Shown here one piece after another: positions 10,233 to 22,200 of a stretch of 26,824 nt of DNA. Source of the DNA: a virus; the IMG/VR virus record IMGVR_UViG_3300042509_002657, positions 1 to 26,824 of that record; one strand, written 5' to 3'. The number at the start of each line of letters is the position of its first letter. Position 1 is the stretch's first letter. The position numbers and the translations under genes were made by a program. Under the pieces are notes generated by a model. That model searched no databases. It was given only the letters and a program-made list of their open reading frames with translations, and was not told the DNA's origin.

Positions 10233-13200
10233 ATGACAGAGAGCAGAATCAAAATTAGTTCAATTGTTGAAAATCAACTTCCGGATTATGTAAAAGAAGA
10301 ATTTCCGCTAGTTACGGAATTTCTTTCTCAGTACTATCAAGCAATAGAAAATCAAGGAAGTACACTTGATATTCTGCAGAATATTGATCATTATATAAAA
10401 GTTGATAACTTAACTAATTTAATTGATTCTACGCAGACAACATCGAATGTATCTCTGTTTGATGGAACAATTAATGTTGAAAGTACTTTTGGATTTCCAG
10501 ATTCATATGGATTAATTAAGATTGATAATGAGATTATTACTTATAAAAGCAAAACATCCACATCATTTGATGAATGTGTAAGAGGATTTGTTGGAATTGA
10601 AGAATATTTTAATAATGATCAATTGAAATTTTCTGATACAAATGTAGAGTCTCATGTTGAAGATTCTACTGTTGTTAATTTGAGTGTTCTTTTCCTTAAA
10701 GAATTTTTTAATAAAATTAAAATTCAGGTTACTCCTGGATTTGAAAATCGTGCTTTGAGTTCTCAAATAAACGAAGGACTTTTTATTAAACAATCTAAAG
10801 ATTTTTATTCATCAAAAGGAACAGCGCACTCTTTTGAAATTCTTTTTAGAGCTCTATATGGTAAAGACGTTGAAGTTATTCTTCCGCGCGATTTTCTTAT
10901 CCAACCTTCGGATGCTCAGTATAGAATTACTAAAGATCTTGTAGTTGAAGCAATTGAAGGAAATCCTACAGATTTAATAAACTTAACTCTATACCAAGAT
11001 TCAGTTTACGATATTCCTGCATCAAGGGGTACAGTATCTAATGTAGAAAAAATTATTCGTTCAAATAAAGAATATTATGTAATTAGTTTAGATTTTGGAT
11101 ATGGCAATAATGTAAATGATACTGGTCTTGCGCTCGGGAACTTTACGGTACACTCAAAAACAAAAAATATAATTGATATTGTCCCCAGTTCTGATACTAT
11201 CACGGTAGATTCTACGTTAGGTTTTCCATCTTCCGGAAATTTAACAGTAGATCTAGAAAATGGAACTCAATTATTAATTAATTATACATCAAAATCATCA
11301 ACTCAGTTTTATGGTTGTACTGGAATAAATCAGAATGTTCCAAAAAACAGTGAATTAAATTTAGACGCTTTTGCTTATGGATATACTGACGTTGAACAAA
11401 CTAAAATTGCAAAAGTAAGAATTACTGGTGTTCTTTCAAATATAGATTTAGATTCTCCCACCAAATATTACGATAGAGGTGACTTAATAAAGATTGTAAC
11501 TATTGGTAAGCAATCTAATGACTTTAGAGCAAATAAATGGTTATTTAATATTTCTTCAACTCATAATATAAAATCTATAATCGAGTTAGATGCATTAAAC
11601 TTTAGATATAATATTGATCTATATGATCGACATTTTTTCTATATTGGAGATTCAGTTACAATCATATCTCCCCAAGGACAACCTGCATCCGAAATTAGAG
11701 GTGTTGTAAGTGCGGTTAAAAACTCCACTTCTATTACTATTTCTTTAGAGCAAAAATTAAATTCTCTTGTACCTTTCCAAATAAAGAAAAATATAGTAAA
11801 TGTATCATCAAAAAATGACTTAAGTTTGAATAAGTATGTTGCGAATGTTCAAAACACTTATATTGATAGTACAAACTCAGTATACGTAACATCACTTTCT
11901 TTACCATATTATGCAAATAATTCTCTTGATATAAGAGATAAGAAAATAACCTTTTCCGGAACATTTTCCGGAGATTCTCTTACAGTTCCAAATCATAAAT
12001 TTTATACTGGCGATAAAATTGTTTATAACCCAGATCAAAATGAAAATAAACTTGATTTGGGAGCCGGAAAATATTTTGTTCGTAGAATCGATTCTAGCAC
12101 AATAAAGTTAAGTAGAAGTGTCGCAGATCTTTTTAATAATAGGTATTTGAATGTTTCTGGTACTGTAGTTGATAATGTTTTTTATTATGAACCTTTTACT
12201 TTTGAAAATTTAAGTCCAAAGACTGTACTACCTCAAAATTTAATTAGACAAATTCCAATTCCATCAATAACAAATACTCGCTTTATAACTCCCACTGGGT
12301 TTACTGGTATTTTTGTAAATGGTGTTGAACTCTTAAACTATAAATCAAATGATTATGTTTATTATGGACCAATAACATCTATTGATATATTATCTAGAGG
12401 AGGTAATTATGATGTTATTAATCCACCAATAGTACAAATTAGTGATTTGGTAGGATCTGGTGCTACCGCACATTGCACTGTCAGTGGATCATTGGTAAGA
12501 ATTGATGTTATAGATGGTGGAGTAAATTATTTACAAAATCCAGAAATAATCATAACTGGGGGAAATGGTTCTAATGCTAAAGCTATTCCAATTTTAGAAT
12601 CATATGATTATTCGGTTTCTTTTAGTTCTAATCAGTCCGCAGGATATGTGAATTTAATTGATAATACTATTGGATTCTCATCTTTCCATAAACTTAATAA
12701 TGGAGATGAATTAATATATCAAACAAATGAGCAGCAGGGAATTGGTGGAATTACAACCAATTCATCTTATTTTGCCTCAGTAGTTGACGCGAATACTATA
12801 AAATTACATACCAAATTAACTGATGCTTTTGATAGAACTAATCCTGTAAATTTATCTTTACCATATGGTACAGGTGTTCATACATTAAAGTCAAAATTCA
12901 AAAGAAGAAAAATACAATCAATAAATGTAATAAATCCAGGAACTAATTATAGAAATAGAAAATTATTTGTTGGTTCTATTGGTATTAGCACTGCAAATAA
13001 TTCAATCAATATTAATAATCATAATTTTAATAATAAAGATATAGTCACATATCAATCTACCGGCGAAGTAATAAGTGGATTAGACACATCAAAATATTAC
13101 TATGTCGAAAAAATTGATGATAACAATTTTAGATTATTCGATCAGTATACGCTAGATGATAAAAATCAAATAGATTTTTATTATGAGACAAATCAACCAG

Positions 13201-16200
13201 TAAACTTAACAAGTGTTGGTAGTGGTCTTCATATTTTCAGAGATGAACCAATAAGAATTCAAATTATTGGACCTGTTGGAGTAACTACATTTGCAAATCA
13301 AAATTTTGATGCCGAACTTCAACCTATTTTCCGAGGAAGAATTGAGTCTGTATTCTTAGAGGATGGTGGTTCTAACTATGGAACTGAAGAAATCTTTAAT
13401 TATAACCGACAACCTAATATTACACTTAACTCAGGAACTGGTGCTGAGATAAGACCTGTAATTTTGAATGGTTCTATTGTTAATGTTTTTGTTGTAAATC
13501 CGGGAATAGGTTATAATTCTCCCCCAGACATATTCATTGAAAGTCCAACAGGATCTAGTGCTATCTTAGTCCCAATAGTCAATGAAGGACTTTTGGTTGA
13601 AGTTAAAGTTGTATCTGGTGGAATAGGGTACGAACAATCAACAACTACGATGATTGTTTCTTCTGCTGGACAAGAAGCAAAATTTAGCGCAAATATAAAA
13701 TCTTGGCAAGTAAACCTGGTTGAAAGAAATATTATTTCGGGTGAAATAACAAATGATGATGGTATTATTGCAGAATCATTAAACAATAAATTTGAACTTG
13801 AATATTCTCACGGATATGCTCCAAGAAGTCTTAGAAGATCAATACTAGCAGAAAAGTTCACTGACGAGGGAATTATTTACATTCCGGATTTAAATATCCA
13901 AAATGGCAGTGAAACTTTATCGGACGTACATTCCCCTATTATTGGATGGGCATATGATGGAAACCCAATCTATGGCCCCTATGGATACTCAACTGCTTCA
14001 GGTGGAGCAGCAAAACTTTTAAAATCTGGATATTCAATTTCACTGCAAGATAATAGACCAAGTTTAGATCTTTATCCTGAAGGATTTTTTATAGAAGATT
14101 ATCAATATACTGATAATGGTGATTTGGATGAGTCTAATGGAAGATTCTGCGTTACTCCAGAATATCCTACTGGGACATATGCTTATTTTGCAACTATATC
14201 CGAAAATATTGAAACATCAGGAACCTTTGTAAATTATAGAAGACCAATATTCCCATATGCAATTGGTGATTACTATCATTCAAATATTGGTGTAGTTAAT
14301 TTTTCACCGGTCTTAAATCAAGATGATTTTGATCTCAATCAAACTAATTTATTAAGAAATACGACTCCATATTATTTGAATAGTGATAACAGTTTTTATG
14401 AGTATCTAGAAGATCCTAATAAAATTAAAGAGCAAAATTCTAAAGTTATTAATGTATCTTCCGGATCAGTAACATCAATTGATATTATTGATCCTGGCGA
14501 GAATTATAATGTAGGTGATCAAATTTTATTTGATAATGCTGGAACTGGAGGAAGAGGTGCGAAGGCCTATGTCTCTGGCATTCAGGGTAAAAATATTGTA
14601 GGCATTTCAATTACAACACTTCAAGTAGACAATGTTGAATTAATTGGAAATGTTGGAATATCTTCTTCACAATTAAATTTGAAAAACAGAGATTTTCTTA
14701 CTATAACTGGAAAAATTCCAAATCAATTTAGTACAACTCAAAGAATTGAAATAGTTAATAGCACTCTTATTCTTTCTTCTGGAATTGGATCTGCTTTTTA
14801 TACTGGAATAGTGACTTATATGAGCGTTTATCCTCCAATAAATGCTATAGAGAATGATTTATTTTATCTTGGCAATGAAGTAGTTAAAATACTGAATATT
14901 GACAAATTAAATTCCAGGGTCAGAATACTTAGAAATCAGAAAGGAACGACCGGAATATCTTCATATTCTGCTGGATATGCATTAACAGAATCTCCAACAA
15001 AATTTGTTTATAATTCTTCTGGTATTGGTGCTACTTTCTTTGATAATAGAGAATTTTATTTTAATCCAATAGAGTCTGTTGGACTAGGAACTACAAGTGG
15101 AGTTGGAATAGGACTGACACTATATTTTTCAAATCCAGGAGCTGGCGGAACATCAATATTTGTTCCAACGAGAACCATTTATATTCCAGATCATCAAATT
15201 CCTACCGGAACTGAACTTTTATACCGTTCAAATGACGGTAGTCCATTATCAATTTCTACTGATGGCGTTAGTTCATATAATTTGAGTAATAATTCTATAG
15301 TATATTCCGCCAAAATATCTGAAGATCTAATTGGAATTTCTACAGTTCTTGTTTCTTTGGGAAATACTGGAACTTTTGTTGGAGTTGGGTCCACAAATAT
15401 TGGAACTTTACTGTATTTTACTAGTATTGGGTCAGGTGTTAATCATAGCTTAAAATCAAATCCAACCAAAACAGTTAAAGCAGATCTATCAAAAAACACT
15501 GTGAATGTTTCTACTGCGGAAACTCATGGATTGTTTGAAAGAGAAAACATAAAAATAACAGCTTTACCTCAGTTGTCTACAAGTGTATATGTATCTTATA
15601 GTGATTATAATAGAAGACTTTGTATAAACAAACTATCATTTAGTTCTCCAAATGTTGATATTGTTAGCAAAACAATTACAATAAATGATCACAAATTACC
15701 GACTGGGCAGAGTGTTGTATACAGAGAAATCACACCTGTTGGTGGATTAGTTGATAGTAAAATTTATTATGTAATTGAGTACGGAAAAAATTCCATTAAA
15801 CTTGCGGAGTCACTTTATGATATATCAATTAATAAAGTTGTAAACATAACATCCACCGGTTCTGGTACTATTTCTGCAATAAATCCTCAGATTGTTGTAA
15901 CCAAAAATAATACTATCAATTTTGATTTATCAGACTCGTCATTGGCTTTCAAAAATAATGCTATAGACTACACTGCTTTCGACTTTAATATTTACGAAGA
16001 CGCTCTTCTGAATAAAAAGTTTGACAAAACACCAAATTCATCTACATTTAATGTAATTAAAAACGGAAGAATTGGTATTGACACTACGGCATCAATATCT
16101 TTAATTTTTAATAATGAACTGCCCAATAAACTTTATTATAGATTAGAACCAAAAAAGGATAATCTTTTACCAAGTTCAAAAAAAGAGATTATATTTGATG

Positions 16201-19200
16201 ATCAGATAAGTGGAGCTGGAGAAATTATTTTTGTTGACAGTGTATTATCAGGATCTGCTTCAATATCTGGAGTAGGAAGTACAACATTTACTTATACAAT
16301 TCCTTTCGCTCCCCCAGAAAGTTCATATAATAAATCTAATGGAATTTTTGAATATGAAAGATTTAGAGGTAAAGGAAAAATAAAGAACATTTATTTAGAG
16401 TCTGGTGGAACAAAGTATAAATCGCTACCATCTATTTCTCAAGTATTATCTGAAGACGGTAAGGGTGCATTACTATATTCCAACGGAACTGATATTGGAT
16501 CTGTAAGTAATGTTGAAATTATTGATATTGGATTTTCATATCCAAAAGATTACACTCTAAGACCAACCGCAAAACTACCAAATATTTTAAAACTTTATTC
16601 TTTATCAATATTTGATAGAATTGGTATTTCATCACAAGGAATTAATTATGTCATTCCACCTGATTTGGTTGTTATTGATAAAAAAACTAACAAACAGGTA
16701 GTTGATGTAGATTTATCTTACAACTTAGGTGACAATGAGGTTAGAATAAACAGGAATGTATCTGGAATTTATGACACAAATCCATCTATAATACCCATAA
16801 ACAATTCAAATGGTATCGGAATTAATTCTATTACCTATGATTCGACAACCAAAAATGTCACCTTATACTTAAAACCAAGTTATAGTGATCTAGAATCTTT
16901 CCCATTTGCAATTGGCGAAAGGATTTTGGTGGAATCTGTTGGCGTTACTTCCACTACATCTACAATTAGAGGATATAATTCAGAAAATTATGGATTTTCT
17001 TTATTTACAGTAACATCTACCGATCCCAATATTGGTGGATCTAATCCCTCTATTACTTATAATTTATCTGAATATCTTTCATCGGGAGAATCGCCGGGAA
17101 CTGTGAATCTTAATGGATTTGTAGTACCGGAAAGATATTTGCCTATTTTTAATATTTCTTTGAAAAAATTAGAGTTCTTGAATGGAGAAACTGTATCATC
17201 AAAATCAGCAAGTGGTATCGTACAACTTTGGGATTCTAAAAATAATAATTTAAAAATAGCAACAAATAAAGATTTTGTTATTGGTGAGGTTATTATTGGG
17301 GAATCATCAAGAGCAAGTGGAATAATTAATGAAATTTATATATCCGACTCATCTTACAATGTTGACTCTTATTCTATTGTGAGAAAAGGGTGGTTTAGTG
17401 AAACTGGATTCTTGAATAAAGACACACAAAGAATTCAAGATAGTGATTATTACCAATATTTCTCATATTCACTAAAATCAGAAATTTCTTTTGATGTGTG
17501 GGAAGATAGTGTAAGCACTTTGAATCACACTGCAGGATTTAAAAAATTTAGTGATTTGGTAATTAATTCTACTTCAGGTTTTGTTGGATTATCAACATCA
17601 ATAGATGCTAATAATAGCCAATTTACTGGAATTGCCGATTTATACAGCGTAAAGAGTTTACATTGTTTTGATGATTTCGATTTAGTTTCTGAAAACAATA
17701 TAGTTATGAATAATAAAAGTTATTCAGATACTATAAACTTTAAATCAAAAATACTTCAGGATTACATAGAGTCTATTGGCAATAGAGTATTAAAAATTGA
17801 TGATATAAGTTCGGAATTTAATAGCAATCCAAGAACAACTAATTTTAGTGTAATTGATTCATTCGACATTAATGATTTTCGGTCTAGAAAATATGTCATT
17901 TATATAACCGATAGAACTCTACCAAATGAAAAAGAAACAATACTTGTATCTTTAATTCATGATGGATCTACCGCATATTTAAATCAGTATGCAAGTGTCA
18001 CTAGTGAAGAAGATCTAGGTCATTTTGATTTCAATATTACTGGAGTAGATGCTAATTTACTATTTTATCCAAATAAAAGTGAACTTAATAATTATAACTT
18101 AGAATATCTATCGTTTGGTATTCGAGACAATGTATCTGGCATAGGAACTCTACATCTTGGAGATGCAATAACCATAAGATCAGATACATCTGAAATTTTA
18201 GCAGGAAGTATTTCTACCACTGTTGTTGGCATTGCTTCTACCTACAGAGCATCTAAAGTATTAGTTCAAATTGGAGCTACTGATAGATCATATTTCGAAT
18301 TTAATGAGTTTACTTTACTGCATGATGATAGTAATGTTTATTTTATTGATTATGGACAATTAACTACTGGTAATTTTAGTTCTTATTCATCTATTGGTAT
18401 TGGAACGTATCATGCTTACTTAAATGGTTCTGAACTAAATCTTGACCTAATTTTAGACAATCCGTCAACAGTAAATTACAATATAAATTCAGTTATTGTT
18501 TCTATTGCAAACACTTCCTCTAGTGGTCTTGGAACAGGAACTGTCGGTGGAACTTTCTTGGAATCTAATCATACCTCTATTGCATCCACTTCTTCTCCCA
18601 CTGGAACTCTTGTATCTGAATATGACCTGGTAAGTAACTCTTCATATTATATTGCTGTTGTTGAGGATCTTACTAATGGAAATTCTCAAGTATCTGAAAT
18701 AGTTGTAACTAATTCTAGAACAGAAAGTTATTTGAGTGAATATGGATTAGTAAAAACTAGTGAGTCTTTTAATTCTCTTGGACAGTTTGATGCAAATACT
18801 ACAGGAAACACCGGAAACTTGTGGTTCACTCCAAATGCTAATATTGAATGTGAAGTTAGAATTTTTGCAATTCATACTGGATTAGATGAAACTTCTGGAA
18901 TGATTGATTTTACTAATTCAGCGTTAGATTCATCTTATGGATTATATAATGGTTCATCGCTAGATGTTAAGAGAGAATTTGAACTTAAGCACAATTCAAT
19001 ACCAATTTTCAAACGACAGTTTGATGGATCAAGTTCGGATATTGTTGACGTGGTTAGAAATACGATTCGTATTCCGGAACACTACTTTATTACCGGTGAA
19101 GAAATAACATACTCATATCAAGGTGCGCCAATAGGAATAGAGACTACATCTATCGCGGGAATAGGAACCACCGATAAACTTCCACCAAATCTTTATATTG

Positions 19201-22200
19201 TAAAGGTTAATGACTTGGATGTACAAGTAAGTGCTTCCGCATCTCATGCATTATCGTCCACACCAAATGTTTTAAGTATAACATCTGTTGGAAGTGGTAC
19301 TACACACCATTTCTCAGCAAAAAATCAAAATTCAAAATTATTACTGGCTCTTGACAATGCAATACAATCACCAATTGTATCTACTGCAATAACAACCAAA
19401 TTGGTCAATAATATAGAGATATTTGAGAACATTTTAACTTTTGCTGGAATTACATCTTTTTATGGTGGAGATTTAATCAAAGTTGATAATGAAATAATGA
19501 AACTTACTGGTGTAGGAATTGGAAGTACTAATTTCGTGACAGTACTACGTCCTTGGATGGGTTCAACCCTAGCAATACACACATCAGGTGCTCTTATAAG
19601 TAAAGTTGAGGGTGATTTTAATATAGTTGATAATAATATTCATTTTATCGACCCACCTCAGGGATTAGTTCCCTTAGAAAATCCAAATAAATTTGATGAA
19701 ACAGATTATTCGGGTATAACTACCAGTTCTAAATTTAGTGGAAGAGTTTTCTTAAGATCTGGTATAGAAAATTCCTCTCAGGAACCATATTCTAGAAATT
19801 ACATATTCAACGATATTTCCAATCAATTTAATGGAGTAACTTCTGATTTTAGATTAACTTCAAATAATAGTAATGTAACAGGTGTTTCTACTAGCAATTC
19901 TATCATTTTAATCAATGGAGTATTTCAGATTCCATCGAGACCTGGTGCGGTAAGTATTGTTGGTGGTTATGATTTAGAAGAATCTAGTGGTATTAGCACT
20001 ATTTCTTTCGTTGGAACAACCAGTTCTATTGGATCAGACATCAATATCTCCAATATACCAAGAGGGGGTATTATTGTATCTGTTGGTTCTACTCGCGGAT
20101 TTGGATATCAACCTCTAGTTTCTGCTGGAGGAACTGCTGTAGTATCGGTTGCTGGAACAATTCAGTCTGTAAGTATTGCTAATAGTGGTTCTGGATATAG
20201 AAGTGGATATCAGGTAGTGAATGTTGGTGTCGGTACTTCTAGTCTGTACAGTCCAAACATTGAATTTATTGGAACTGCTACCGTCAGCGGAGGTCATGTT
20301 GTAAGTGTTGCGATTACAAATCCGGGTGTAGGATATACTGCATCAAATCCACCATATGTATTTTTTGATTCTCCACTTTCTTATACTAATATTCCTCTAG
20401 TTCATAGTTCTTCTTCACTTACGGGGTTTGGAACTGGTGCTCGTGTTGACATTATCGTTGGTCAGGGATCAAGTGTAATTAGTTTTGAACTTAAGAATTT
20501 GGGATATGGATATGGACAAAGAGAGATATTAACTATTCCTATCAGTGGAAATATAGGTATTCCAACAAATACTAATCTAATTTTCAAAGAATTTTCAATT
20601 ATTGTTGAACAAACATATAATGATAGTTTCTCGGGATGGGCTATTGGTGATTTGCAATTATTGGATCCTTTAGATTCTTTATTTGATGGGGAAAGAACAG
20701 AGTTTCCAATTTTAATCAATGGAAATCAAACAACAATTAGGAAGAAGGTTGGATCTAATATTGATATTGAATCTACTCTCTTAATATTCATAAATGATGT
20801 ATTGCAAGTACCCGGAGAAGGATATACTTTTGCTGGGGGAAGCGTAATCACATTCACTGAACCTCCAAGTCAAGGTGACACTTCAAAATTAGTTTTCTAT
20901 AGAGGAACAGGTGATGTTGATACTGTTCTTGTGGATATTTTAGAAACAATAAAACCTGGAGATACTCTTCAGATAAATTCGGATGATGAATCATATAAGC
21001 AAGATGAGAGATCAGTTTCTGAAATTATTTCTTCAGATGCTGTTAGAACTAACATGTATTCTAGAAGTGGAATATCAAATGATTCAAATCTACTGAGACC
21101 TGTTACTTGGTGTAAGCAAGAATTTGACATGGTGATGAACGATCAACAAGTGACAAAAGATAGAATTCAATATGAACCATATATCTATCCTATTAGTAAT
21201 ATTATTGAACATGTGGGAACTTCATCTACGGTGATATATGTTGAAAGTGCTAAGACATTTTTTGATAGTGTGGATGAATATGTACAAGATGGTTCCACAG
21301 AAAAACCACAAAAATCAATTAAAATTGTAGAGCAAGAAACATTGGTTCCAGCATTTGCTACCGCTATAGTTTCTTCTGCAGGTACTATAGGATCAATATT
21401 AATTTCAAATTCTGGTATTGGATATACGTCATCAAATGTTCCTTCAGTTATAATTGGAAATACTATTGGCGTTGCTCTCACACAAAGAGCAACTGCAACA
21501 GCAGTGGTTTCTCCATTTGGAACAATATCAAATATTATTGTGAATTATCCTGGAGTTGGATATACTTCTTCAAATCCACCTCAAGTTTTAATTGAACTCC
21601 CAGAACCAAAAGTGGAAGTTATTCGTGAGGTTAATTATAGTGGAGATTTTGGAATCATAGTTGGTTATGGAATTTCAACTATGTCAGGTTCTGATAAGAA
21701 CATTTTTGATTTATACGTTCCACAAAATTCATTCTTACGTGACACCAACATAGTTGGAACAGCAATTACATTGAGCCAAATTCAAGTTGGAGACTTTTTT
21801 GTCGTACAAAACTCAAATGTAGGATCTGCATCTACTAATTTCTTCACATACAGAAATGATAACTCAATTATTGGACTTTCTACTCAATATGTTGATGGTA
21901 TATATCAAGTCAATGCAGTAGAAACGATTTATAGAAGTGTTGCTGGGGTTGGAAGTACATATGTGAAGAGAATTTTTGCAATTGTAGAACCGACAACGGG
22001 AATAAGCACTATTGGATTAGGAGCATCTACAATATTCTTCGATTCAACATATTACACTTGGGATCACTTAGGAATTACTACTTATTCTGGCGGAACTATA
22101 AGTACTTCAAATTACTTTGGTGACTATAGTTGGGGTAAAATTTCTGGTTTAACTAGATTCAATTCTCAATCTTTTACTTCTAATGGATTTAATGGAATTA

